Source: Lentisphaeria bacterium (GTDB taxonomy: Bacteria; Verrucomicrobiota; Lentisphaeria; Victivallales; UBA1829). From it: a DNA stretch of 39,392 nucleotides. Location: contig JAFXYP010000020.1 in the NCBI GenBank assembly GCA_017541665.1, positions 1-39,392 of the forward strand, read 5' to 3'. The translations under genes were made by a program, and so were the position numbers. Shown here in pieces: positions 7,515 to 15,350 of the stretch. How positions within the stretch are numbered: the first letter of the stretch is position 1; every line of letters starts with the position of its first letter. Below the pieces are notes generated by a model that worked only from the letters and a program-made list of their open reading frames with translations, did no database searches and was not told the origin of the DNA.

Positions 7515-8365
7515 GCTTCACCGTCCTCCCTGTCATCCGCGGCGGCGTCCGCCCCGGATATCCCGAGTTCGCCGGCATTGCCGAAACGCCTCCACGGCGA
7601 CTTCCGCTCCAGCAGGATCATGCGGAGCTGGAACCGAAGCTCCTCCGGCTTCAGTCCGCGGATCAGGCGGCCTTTTTTCGCGAGGCTGATCAGGCCGGTC
7701 TCCTCGGAGATGACCACGGCCACGGCATCGGTCTCCTGCGAAATGCCGACCGCCGCACGGTGACGCGTGCCGAGCCGCTTGCCGTTCACGAAGAAGTCCT
7801 CTTCCGCCAGGGGCAGCACGGCATGGGCCGCCACGATGCGGTTGTTCTTGCCGATCACCACGGCGCAGTCGTGAAGCGGAGAATTCGGATAAAAAATGGA
7901 CTGGATCAGCAGGGAATCCACGCGGGCGTCCAGCGAGACCGCCGAACGCGTGGTATCCGTGAGGCCGATATTCCGTTCGAACACGATGATCGCGCCAGTG
8001 CGCGTGGTGGAAAGCTGGGAAGCGGCCTCGGTCACCTGGTCGATGGTCTCCCGTCCCGTCCGGTTCGACACGAAGATGCTCCCAGCCTGCGCGAACGCCC
8101 GGCGGAATTCCGGCTGGAAGATGACGAGGATGGCAACGCCGAGGGACGGCATCAGGCACTCCATCAGCAGGAACCGCAACACGGTCAGACGATAGAAATG
8201 GTCGACCACGATCGTGGCGATCAGGAAAATGGCGATAACGCCGAACAGCACGTTGGCGCTGCGGGTGCCGCGCAGGAAATACAGCACCCAGTAGATCATC
8301 GCCCAGATGACGACAAAGTCGAGGGAATAGAACAGATATTTGACGATGACGTCCTGATTCGGCAT
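7511..8365 (-). CDS. cdaA: CdaA-type diadenylate cyclase (c-di-AMP synthase)
   Basis: Condenses two ATP into cyclic di-AMP. It has 284 residues: three N-terminal membrane helices (YSLDFVVIWAMIYWVLYFL, NVLFGVIAIFLIATIVV and the following segment), then a DAC domain. Catalytic motifs are NSPLHDCAVVIG (Asp166-Cys167-Ala168) and GTRHRAAVG (Arg201-His202-Arg203). The first motif is normally DGA; here the glycine codon is TGC, a cysteine. The aspartate and RHR are intact, so activity is likely but worth testing. The ATG at 8365 follows GGAG at about 13 nt and is the only methionine placed before the first helix. It is the first gene of a cdaA-cdaR pair with a promoter at 8401-8428. Confidence 0.92.
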   Translation of the reverse strand: MPNQDVIVKYLFYSLDFVVIWAMIYWVLYFLRGTRSANVLFGVIAIFLIATIVVDHFYRLTVLRFLLMECLMPSLGVAILVIFQPEFRRAFAQAGSIFVSNRTGRETIDQVTEAASQLSTTRTGAIIVFERNIGLTDTTRSAVSLDARVDSLLIQSIFYPNSPLHDCAVVIGKNNRIVAAHAVLPLAEEDFFVNGKRLGTRHRAAVGISQETDAVAVVISEETGLISLAKKGRLIRGLKPEELRFQLRMILLERKSPWRRFGNAGELGISGADAAADDREDGEA

Positions 8366-8400
8366 GATGCTAATGGTCTCCGCGGTTTTCAAGTCATAGA

Positions 8401-8428
8401 AAAATACTTCCGAAATCGAAAAAAACAA
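8401..8428 (-). promoter_or_regulatory. Predicted promoter of cdaA
   Basis: On the minus strand TTGTTT (8428-8423) and TATTTT (8406-8401) are 16 nt apart, about 35 nt before the cdaA ATG. The surrounding bases are markedly AT-rich compared with the genes. The rest of the 290-nt gap (8366-8655) shows no credible gene; a short minus-strand frame there has no family resemblance. Confidence 0.45.
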
Positions 8429-8602
8429 GTATCTTTTTCCAAAAAAGCGGGAAAACGCGCGATTTTTCCGCACCCGCGCGCAAGTGCCCCTGCATCCGCC
8501 GTCGGCCGCATCCATGCGGATTTCCATGGAGGTGTTGCCGTCGGGAGGAAACCGCAGGAAAATAACAGCACAAAAGCCCCGGCATCCGGGAAAAAACCGC
8601 GG

Positions 8603-8631
8603 AAAAAGCTCCCCGGCGGCCTCACCGCCGG
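8603..8631 (-). terminator. Probable rho-independent terminator of the acyltransferase gene
   Basis: Reading the minus strand past the stop at 8656, a perfect 7-bp stem CCGGCGG/CCGCCGG with loop TGAGG (8631-8613) is followed by GGAGC and TTTTT (8607-8603). The stem lies partly inside the 17-bp tandem repeat at 8622-8672. Confidence 0.55.
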
Positions 8632-8672
8632 AACGGCTTCACCGCCGGAACGGCTTCACCGTCCGGCTTCCG
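8622..8672. repeat. 17-bp tandem repeat at the acyltransferase stop codon
   Basis: Two identical 17-mers occupy 8622-8638 and 8639-8655, followed by a decayed third copy from 8656. The plus strand of each unit contains GCCG-GAA-CGGC, a 4-bp hairpin with a GAA loop. Each unit begins TCA, and in the third copy this triplet is the complement of the gene's TGA stop (8658-8656). The gene's 3' end thus lies within the repeat, as also seen for the GH43 gene. Confidence 0.6.
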
Positions 8673-11385
8673 CCGCGAGCTCGCGCAGTTTTTTCAGGTC
8701 CTTCTTGCCGTTTCCGAGGAACGGTATTTTCTCAAGCGGGAAGAAGCAGTCGGGACGTGGCACCCAGAGGTTGGGCAGGCCGGATTCGCGGAGCCTGTTC
8801 CCGGCATCGACGGGATCGAGCCCGCAGTCGGCGGCATAAAAGACGACCAGCTGTTCGCCTTTCCTCGAATCCGGGCGCGCGGCGACCGCCACTTTGCCCT
8901 CGATCCCGTAAAACTCCTCCAGACGGTTTTCGATCAGTTCGTGCGGGACCATCTCGCCGCCGATCTTGCTGAAACGGGAAAGACGCCCCGTAATGCGGAT
9001 GTAACCGTCCCGGTCCATGGATGCGACGTCGTTGGTATTGTACCAGCCGTCCGGGGTCATGGCTGCCGCGGTCGCATCGGGATCGTCCAGGTAGCCGAGC
9101 ATCACGGACGCCGATTTGAGCTGGAGAAGGCCTTCCTTTCCGGCCTCGAGAAGCTTGCCCGAATCCACGTCCACGATGCGCGCCGCGATGCCCGGCATCG
9201 CGACCCCGATGCTGCCCTCCGGCCCCGCCTCGCGGCCCACCGCCAGGAAATCCTTCGGCAGGTTCAGCGACACGATGGGGGACATCTCGGTGCAGCCGTA
9301 GCCCTCGATGATGCTCAGTCCGGTCAGCTCGCGGAACGAATCCGCAAGCCGTTTCTGGAGCTTCTCCGCGCCGGTCACCATCATGCGCAGGGAGTCGAAG
9401 TCGCCCGGCTTGCAGCACCGCATGTAGGTCTGCAGAAACGTCGGTGTGGAGATCAGCATCGTGACCTTGTCGTCGCGCACGGCCTTGCACACGCCGGGCC
9501 CGTCCAGCGGATTCGCCACCAGCGTGACCTTCGTCCCCGTGACGCCGGGGAAGCACAGCCCGACCATCAGGCCGAACGCGTGGAAAAGCGGCAGGTTGCC
9601 GAGGATGCGCTCCGTGCCGTACAGCCAGTTCAGCTGCCGCCAGAAACTCCAGATGTTCGCGGTGATGTTGTGGTGGGACAGCAGGATGCCCTTCGGCATG
9701 CCCGTGGAGCCGCTGGAGAAAAGGAGCGCCGCCGGGTGCATCAGGTCGGTGCCGTAACGGGGCGACACGACGCGGATGAGGAGCTGATGCGGCAGAAAGA
9801 CGATCTGCGCCGCGGTCAGGAGCTTGTCGCCTTTCGTGACGAGTTTCGGCAGGTCCTCCAGGAAGATCATTTCGTCGCGCACGGGCTTTTTCAGCCGGCT
9901 CAGGAAAAGACGGCTCGTGATCACCGTCTTCAGCTTCGCCCGGTCATACATGGACTGCATCACGGCATCGCCGGCAGTGTAGTTCAGGATCGCGGGCGTC
10001 CGGTCGGCAAACATCACGCCGAGGAGAACCGCCACGGAAACGGCCTTGTTTGGCAGGAGCACACCGACGAACTGCCCGTCGTCGCCGCGATCCGCCAGAA
10101 CCATCCTCAGCTTCCGGCTGATGATGATCGACTGCGCCAGCATCGCGAAATTCGACAGCTCCTTCGGGGCGTCAGCGTCTTTGAACGTGCTCTCGAACGG
10201 ATGCTGGAGCGAACGCCGCAGATAACGGTAATGAACCGTCTTCTCCCCGCGCACGGGCTTCATCTCCGCCTCGGCTCCGAGTTCCTGGATCCGCTGCCAG
10301 ATGCGGAATCCGTTCCAGTCCGGCGGGATCGGCTCGCCCACGATGATCGTGCCGGGGATCGGCAGGAGACGCGGCTTGATGAACCGCAGTTTCCCGTCGT
10401 AGATCGTCAGCAGGCTTCCCCAGTGAAGCCCGAGGCGAACCGGGACGACCGGAATGTCCCGTGACGGCATCAGGCGCCACAGCCCGGAACGGAACGCGTG
10501 CGTGATGCCGTTCGGAGAGATCGCGCCCTCGGGAAAGACGCAGACCGCGCCGCCCCGGTTCAAGACCGCGTGCGTCTGTTCGATCAGCCGCCGCATCTTC
10601 GCTCGGTTCATCCGGCGCGGGACCTCCAGTGCGCGGCTCCAGCGGAAAAACAGGTGCAGGCCGGGAAAACGGTAGAACGCCTCGTCCACCATGAACGTCA
10701 CGCGGCGCGGTTTCAGGCAGAGGATGAAAATGAAGTCGAGGAACGAAATATGGTTCGCCACCAGCATCACGGGCCCGGCATCCGGGTAGTTGTCGATCCG
10801 GTCGACGCGGATCCGGTACAGGGAATGCGACAGGACCAGCCCCAGCGTCCGCAGGGTCAGCGACGGACGCCACACCAGCAGAGCGGCAAGCCAGGCCGCC
10901 AGAACGATCTCCAGCGCCCGATAGCCCTGCGCGCCATGCCGCATCGCAAAGAATGACAGCACCTTCGACAGAAGCAGCAGGACTGCGGCGCTCGTAAAAA
11001 CCGATTTGCCCGCCCCCATCCCGAGGCATGACCGGAACGCCGACGCAAGCATCTGCGAACTGATCCAGAGAAACACCCAGAAGCCGCCGCACGCCATCGC
11101 CAGTGCGACGCAGCGTTTTGCTTCGCCGCCCGCCTGCGACCAGTGCAGCGCCAGAACCATGAAAAGCAGTCCCGGCACGACCGCGCCGACCAGCACCCCG
11201 TAGTGGCGCGCGTACAGCATGGAGACGAATCCGGTCGCGAGTGACAGCCCGACGAGCCAGATGCCCCATGCGGGAAGGGAGGAGTACGGGACGGCGTTCA
11301 GAACGAGGAGGCAGGCGCCGAGAAGCAGGATGCCGGAGATACCCGCGATAACGGATGCGACAGACAATTCAAGGTTTTTCTTCAT
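8656..11385 (-). CDS. Membrane-anchored acyltransferase fused to acyl-activating enzyme (Aas-like)
   Basis: A 909-residue bifunctional protein resembling E. coli Aas, which re-acylates lysophospholipid using acyl-ACP made by its own synthetase. The first ~200 residues are hydrophobic, with about five or six membrane segments. A PlsC domain follows: NHISFLD (the HX4D catalytic motif), VPRRMNRAKM and FPEGAIS. The AMP-binding domain comes next: SSGSTGMPKG, GYGCTEMSP, NTNDVASMDRDGYIRITGR and the C-terminal GNGKKD lysine. The start at 11385 has a promoter upstream on the minus strand (11434-11461). E. coli Aas has 719 residues and lacks such a long N-terminal membrane region. Substrate (acyl-ACP or free fatty acid, which lysolipid) cannot be told from sequence. 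Confidence 0.9.
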   Translation of the reverse strand: MKKNLELSVASVIAGISGILLLGACLLVLNAVPYSSLPAWGIWLVGLSLATGFVSMLYARHYGVLVGAVVPGLLFMVLALHWSQAGGEAKRCVALAMACGGFWVFLWISSQMLASAFRSCLGMGAGKSVFTSAAVLLLLSKVLSFFAMRHGAQGYRALEIVLAAWLAALLVWRPSLTLRTLGLVLSHSLYRIRVDRIDNYPDAGPVMLVANHISFLDFIFILCLKPRRVTFMVDEAFYRFPGLHLFFRWSRALEVPRRMNRAKMRRLIEQTHAVLNRGGAVCVFPEGAISPNGITHAFRSGLWRLMPSRDIPVVPVRLGLHWGSLLTIYDGKLRFIKPRLLPIPGTIIVGEPIPPDWNGFRIWQRIQELGAEAEMKPVRGEKTVHYRYLRRSLQHPFESTFKDADAPKELSNFAMLAQSIIISRKLRMVLADRGDDGQFVGVLLPNKAVSVAVLLGVMFADRTPAILNYTAGDAVMQSMYDRAKLKTVITSRLFLSRLKKPVRDEMIFLEDLPKLVTKGDKLLTAAQIVFLPHQLLIRVVSPRYGTDLMHPAALLFSSGSTGMPKGILLSHHNITANIWSFWRQLNWLYGTERILGNLPLFHAFGLMVGLCFPGVTGTKVTLVANPLDGPGVCKAVRDDKVTMLISTPTFLQTYMRCCKPGDFDSLRMMVTGAEKLQKRLADSFRELTGLSIIEGYGCTEMSPIVSLNLPKDFLAVGREAGPEGSIGVAMPGIAARIVDVDSGKLLEAGKEGLLQLKSASVMLGYLDDPDATAAAMTPDGWYNTNDVASMDRDGYIRITGRLSRFSKIGGEMVPHELIENRLEEFYGIEGKVAVAARPDSRKGEQLVVFYAADCGLDPVDAGNRLRESGLPNLWVPRPDCFFPLEKIPFLGNGKKDLKKLRELAAEAGR

Positions 11386-11433
11386 GATGATCCGGGTGTT
11401 GCAGAAAACGGGGGAAACAGGGACATTTCAGAT

Positions 11434-11461
11434 AATATATCCTCCCGTTTGATTTTTACAA
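11434..11461 (-). promoter_or_regulatory. Predicted promoter of the acyltransferase fusion gene
   Basis: Minus strand TTGTAA (11461-11456) and TATATT (11439-11434), spacer 16 nt, about 50 nt before the start at 11385. It is divergent from the promoter at 11554-11582. Confidence 0.55.
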
Positions 11462-11553
11462 GCATTTTTCCTCACGATCCGGTTCCTCTCCACCGGAAGA
11501 AAGGATTCCGCCTCGTTCCGTCTGAAAAAAATCATTTTTCTTAGGAGAAGCAT

Positions 11554-11582
11554 TTGAATAATCCGAAGGGACGATGTATATT
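11554..11582 (+). promoter_or_regulatory. Predicted promoter of the TolC-like gene
   Basis: TTGAAT (11554-11559) and TATATT (11577-11582) with a 17-nt spacer, about 57 nt before the ATG at 11640. The 254-nt divergent gap otherwise holds only AT-rich sequence and no gene. Confidence 0.6.
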
Positions 11583-11639
11583 TAGAGGTATTAGTTCGCT
11601 TACAAAACATTTTACCCTATCGAAAGGCGACCCGATATT

Positions 11640-13058
11640 ATGAAATCTCAAGTTCTGAGCGCTACCGTCGTTTCCGCGATCCTCCTCGCGGCTCTGACCG
11701 CGTGCAACGTCGCGAAACCGCCTGCGGCCATTTCCAAAGACAAATACACTGAGATTACCGCGGAGGAACACCAGAAGCTCCCGTCCAACCTCAAGCTCCT
11801 GACCCTTGACGAAGCGCAAACTATCGCCATCCAGAACAATCCGAGCTTCAAAGCCCGCTATTTCGCCGTCTCACAGGCCAGGGCGCAGTACTACCGCAGG
11901 TTCTCCTTCTATCTGCCCACCGTCACCGCGTCTTACACCATGAGCTCCAACCACTACCGCGGCTATACGGAAGACGCCGGCTCCAGCTACAAGACCTACA
12001 CGTCCTCCCCGTCCATGTCCGCGTCCCTGCTCGTCTTCGACAGCTTCCAGCGTGAAATGAACCTCCTGTCCGCACGCCACAACTGGAAACAGACCGAACA
12101 GATCGAACAGGATTCCCGCCGCCTGCTTCTCCAGAGCGTCGCCTATGCGTACAACAACGTCATGCTCGCCAAGGCCAGACAGACCATCGCCCTGGAAGAC
12201 ATGCGCTACAACCGCCAGCTCCTGAAGGAAACCGAGCTCAAGTACGGCGTCGGCGCGTCCACGCTTTCCGACGTCCTCAACTTCAAAGTCAACTACAACA
12301 ACGCCGAGAGCAACCTCTACTCCGCGAACTATTCGTTCGCCTCCTCCAAGTACGCACTCGCCGCCCTCATGGGCCTTACCGAAGGCACCATCCCGGATAC
12401 CGTCGAATTTCCCGAGGAACTCGCGGTCGACGGGGAAATGCTCGCGGACGAAAGCGTCTACCTTGACGCAGCCCTCTCCAACCGCCCCGATCTGAAGGCC
12501 CTCCGCGAAGCGCTCGAAGCGGCCAAGTTCAACTACTACTCCAGCATCGCGGCGTTCGGCCCGACCGTCACCGCCTCCCTCGGCCTCAGCTACACAAACG
12601 CAGCCACGCACAACAGCCCGTACAACTACGGGGCCTACATGACGCACCCCGGCATCACCAGAAGACGCTACAGCAACTTCTCCTCCAGCATCAATGTCTC
12701 CTGGGAGCTCTTCTCCGGCGGCAGCACCTTCTTCAACATGCGCGCATCGCAGGCCGCGATGGAACAGGCGGAGTACACGCTCGCGGACCAGTGGATCACC
12801 GTCATCAATGACGTCCGCACCGCGTATGAGAACTACATCGTCAGCCTCAAGACCGTCAAGCTCTACCAGAAGAACCTCGAGGCTGTCCGCAAGATGCGCG
12901 ATCTGGTCGACGACGAATACGAGGCCGGCAATTGCGCCATCACCCGTGTGAACGAAGTCCAGCGTGAATTCGTCAACGCGGAGACCTCTCTCGCGCAGGC
13001 CGTCGTCAACATGCACAACGCCAAGGCCCAGATCCTGGCCGCGACCAACGCAAACTGA
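11640..13058 (+). CDS. TolC-family outer membrane efflux lipoprotein
   Basis: A 472-residue outer membrane factor that would form the exit duct of a tripartite efflux or type I secretion system. The N-terminal signal peptide ends in the lipobox LTA|C. Two OEP halves follow, each with long amphipathic helices and beta strands: LTLDEAQTIAIQNNPSFKA starts the first, and YLDAALSNRPDLKALREALE the second. VSWELFSGGSTFFNMRASQA is a typical strand-to-helix junction. No inner-membrane pump or periplasmic adaptor is beside it, so its partners are elsewhere. The ATG at 11640 has AAGGCGA upstream and its own promoter. The 68 nt to gltX contain a GC hairpin (13093-13112), so gltX may or may not be co-transcribed. 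Confidence 0.92.
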   Translation: MKSQVLSATVVSAILLAALTACNVAKPPAAISKDKYTEITAEEHQKLPSNLKLLTLDEAQTIAIQNNPSFKARYFAVSQARAQYYRRFSFYLPTVTASYTMSSNHYRGYTEDAGSSYKTYTSSPSMSASLLVFDSFQREMNLLSARHNWKQTEQIEQDSRRLLLQSVAYAYNNVMLAKARQTIALEDMRYNRQLLKETELKYGVGASTLSDVLNFKVNYNNAESNLYSANYSFASSKYALAALMGLTEGTIPDTVEFPEELAVDGEMLADESVYLDAALSNRPDLKALREALEAAKFNYYSSIAAFGPTVTASLGLSYTNAATHNSPYNYGAYMTHPGITRRRYSNFSSSINVSWELFSGGSTFFNMRASQAAMEQAEYTLADQWITVINDVRTAYENYIVSLKTVKLYQKNLEAVRKMRDLVDDEYEAGNCAITRVNEVQREFVNAETSLAQAVVNMHNAKAQILAATNAN

Positions 13059-13092
13059 TCCGTCCATAAAAAAACGATCCAGCAACCATCAC

Positions 13093-13112
13093 GCGGGCCG
13101 CAACAGGCCCGC
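13093..13112 (+). other. GC-rich hairpin between the TolC-like gene and gltX
   Basis: Perfect 7-bp inverted repeat GCGGGCC/GGCCCGC with loop GCAACA, ending 14 nt before the gltX start. No T-run follows, so it is not a standard terminator. It could act as an RNA stability or processing element. Confidence 0.45.
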
Positions 13113-13126
13113 ATCTTCATCCTATC

Positions 13127-14713
13127 ATGCAGCACAGACTCAGATTCGCACCATCTCCCACCGGACAAGTCCATATCGGCAACATCCGCACCGCGATCTT
13201 CAATTGGCTTGCCGCCCGCCACATGGGCGGCAAGTTCATTCTCAGGATCGAGGACACCGACCTCGAACGCTCCACGAAAGAGGCGATCGACACGCTTCTC
13301 GAATGCATGGACTGGCTCGGGCTCGACTACGACGAGGACGTCCTCTACCAGACCACGCAGGCGCAGCATCACCTCGACGCCGCGAAGAAGCTCGTGGCGG
13401 ACGGCAACGCCTATCCGCTCGGCCCCCTGACGGAGCATTCCCCGATCCTCTTCCGCATCCCCGTCTTCTGCGACGAATTCCCGTTCGTCCGCACCGTCGG
13501 CGCCGCCTCGCTCACGCTTGCCCCGGACACCGATGTCGAAATCGGCGGCGGCGGCCTGAAATTCACGACGCTCTCCCCGAAGGGCAAGCCCGTTGAAAAC
13601 CAGGCGTGCCTCGCCGGGTTCAAGGACCTGGTGGTCCTCGACGCCGCCGGGCAGACGGTCTTCAGCCTCACAAACGACAAGCTTAACGACATCCTCGGCA
13701 ACGGCGCGACCGAGACCGTCCCGCACGCCGCATCCATGACGTTCACGCGCCGCGAGGTCTTCTACGACGACATGGTGAAGGGGCACCTCTCCAAGCCGCT
13801 CGACAGCATGCGCGACTTCATCATCGTCCGCAGCGACGGCAGCCCGGTCTTCCACCTCGCAAACGTCTGCGACGACATCACGCAGAACATCACGCTCATC
13901 GTGCGCGGCGACGACCATGTGGAAAACACCTACCGCCACCTGTTTATGTTCCAGACGCTCGGCGCGAAGGTCCCGTCCTACGCCCACCTGCCGATGATCG
14001 TGAACGCCCAGGGCAAGCCGTACAGCAAGCGCGACGGCGACGCCTTCGTCGGCGATTTCCGAGGCAAGGGCGTGCTCCCGGAGGCGCTTTTCAATTACCT
14101 GACGCTCCTCGGCTGGTCCTCCGGCGACAACCGCGAAAAAATGTCCCGGGAGGAACTCGTCGAGGCGTTCGACCTCTCCCGCGCCCAGCATTCGCCCGCG
14201 CAGTTCGACGCCGTGAAAATGGCGAATCTGAACGGACAGTACATCGCCGCGCTCGACCCGGCGGTCTTCCGCGAACGCGCATGGGATTTCGCCGCGGCGT
14301 ATCCGTGGCGGGAGTCTGTCGACCGCGCGAAATTCGACGCCGTGGCGGACCTGATGCAGAGCCGCACCAAGCTCATGACCGACCTGTCCGCCTGGACCTA
14401 TTTCTTCGCCGTCCCGGTCGACTACGATCCGAAGGGCGTGAAGAAATTCCTTACGCCGGAGCCCCTGCGCGCCGCCCTCGCGAAAGCCGCGAATGCGTTT
14501 GACTCGCTTCCTGAAAATGACCCGAAGGCAATCGAAGACGCGCTCCGCGCCATCGAATCCGCCGACGGGCTCTCCCAGTTCGCCCTGAACCAGCCCGTCC
14601 GCGTGGCTGTCTGCGGGATCACCGTCGGCGCCAGCATCTACGAGACGGTCGTCTGCATCGGCGTAAAGGAATGCGCCCGCCGCATCCGCGCCGCACTGGC
14701 GGCCACCGCCTGA
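13127..14713 (+). CDS. gltX: Glutamyl-tRNA synthetase
   Basis: Charges tRNA-Glu (and possibly tRNA-Gln) with glutamate. It is a class I synthetase of 528 residues, slightly longer than the usual 460-490. The HIGH-type motif is in FAPSPTGQVHIGNIRTAI (residues about 6-23), and RIEDTDLERS follows. The KMSKR-type loop reads PYSKRDGDA instead of the common LSKRHGA. VRGDDHVENTYRHLFMFQTLG and ALFNYLTLLGWS are family segments. No Shine-Dalgarno sequence is visible before the ATG at 13127. A relaxed tRNA specificity (GluRS serving both tRNAs) cannot be judged without knowing whether glnS or gatCAB is present. def follows after 26 nt. Confidence 0.95.
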   Translation: MQHRLRFAPSPTGQVHIGNIRTAIFNWLAARHMGGKFILRIEDTDLERSTKEAIDTLLECMDWLGLDYDEDVLYQTTQAQHHLDAAKKLVADGNAYPLGPLTEHSPILFRIPVFCDEFPFVRTVGAASLTLAPDTDVEIGGGGLKFTTLSPKGKPVENQACLAGFKDLVVLDAAGQTVFSLTNDKLNDILGNGATETVPHAASMTFTRREVFYDDMVKGHLSKPLDSMRDFIIVRSDGSPVFHLANVCDDITQNITLIVRGDDHVENTYRHLFMFQTLGAKVPSYAHLPMIVNAQGKPYSKRDGDAFVGDFRGKGVLPEALFNYLTLLGWSSGDNREKMSREELVEAFDLSRAQHSPAQFDAVKMANLNGQYIAALDPAVFRERAWDFAAAYPWRESVDRAKFDAVADLMQSRTKLMTDLSAWTYFFAVPVDYDPKGVKKFLTPEPLRAALAKAANAFDSLPENDPKAIEDALRAIESADGLSQFALNQPVRVAVCGITVGASIYETVVCIGVKECARRIRAALAATA

Positions 14714-14739
14714 CATACGGCAAGGACCAAGGAGGCCTC

Positions 14740-15348
14740 ATGAACGACATCCCCGTCGAAAAACTCAGGCTTCGCCTGCTCGGCGACCCGCTTCTGGCGG
14801 CGAAAGCCCGCCCGGTCGAACAGATCACCGAGGAGACGCAGCGCATTTCGGAAGCCATGCTCCAGATCATGTACAAGTCCCACGGGATCGGCCTTGCCGG
14901 GAACCAGGTCGGACTGCTGCAGCGCATCGTGACCATCGACATCGACCCGCCGACGGACGAAGACGGCAACGAGCTTCCGGTTCATTCGCCCGGCGAAAAG
15001 AAGCTCCTCCCGAAGATGCCGATCACCCTGATCAACCCCGAGATCGTCTCGTATTCCGAAAACCTCTGCCCGTTCGACGAGGGATGCCTGAGCGTGCCCG
15101 ACATCTACGCACGCGTCATGCGGAGCGACGCCGTTGTGCTCAAGTCCATGCTCCTCGACGGCACCGAATTCGTCCTCGAATGCGGCGGCTTGCTCGCGCG
15201 CGTTGTGCAGCACGAGCTCGACCACCTTGACGGCATCGTGTTCGTGCAGAAGGTCGCCCCGGACGCCTACCCGGCCATTTCCAGGCGCGTCGACAAGCTC
15301 ATCAAGCGCAACGCCCCCCGCGGATTCAAAGTCAGGAGGCTCGTCTGA
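14740..15348 (+). CDS. def: Peptide deformylase
   Basis: Removes the N-formyl group from nascent proteins; iron- or zinc-dependent, cytosolic. It has 202 residues. All three motifs are present: GIGLAGNQVG (GxGLAAxQ with one A to G change), EGCLSVP (cysteine metal ligand) and QHELDHLDG (the HExxH metal ligands). The ATG at 14740 is chosen because AGGAGG-type bases (GGAGG at 14731-14735) precede it at 4-5 nt; the upstream open frame overlaps gltX and has no family sequence. A C-terminal stretch (SRRVDKLIKRNAPRGFKVRR) is basic. It sits between gltX and a membrane-protein/CDC123-like pair, all closely spaced and probably one operon. Confidence 0.96.
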   Translation: MNDIPVEKLRLRLLGDPLLAAKARPVEQITEETQRISEAMLQIMYKSHGIGLAGNQVGLLQRIVTIDIDPPTDEDGNELPVHSPGEKKLLPKMPITLINPEIVSYSENLCPFDEGCLSVPDIYARVMRSDAVVLKSMLLDGTEFVLECGGLLARVVQHELDHLDGIVFVQKVAPDAYPAISRRVDKLIKRNAPRGFKVRRLV

Positions 15349-15350
15349 CC

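Noticed and set aside
14671..14739. An earlier start for peptide deformylase
   Set aside because: It overlaps gltX and lacks homology; the ATG at 14740 has a strong ribosome binding site.
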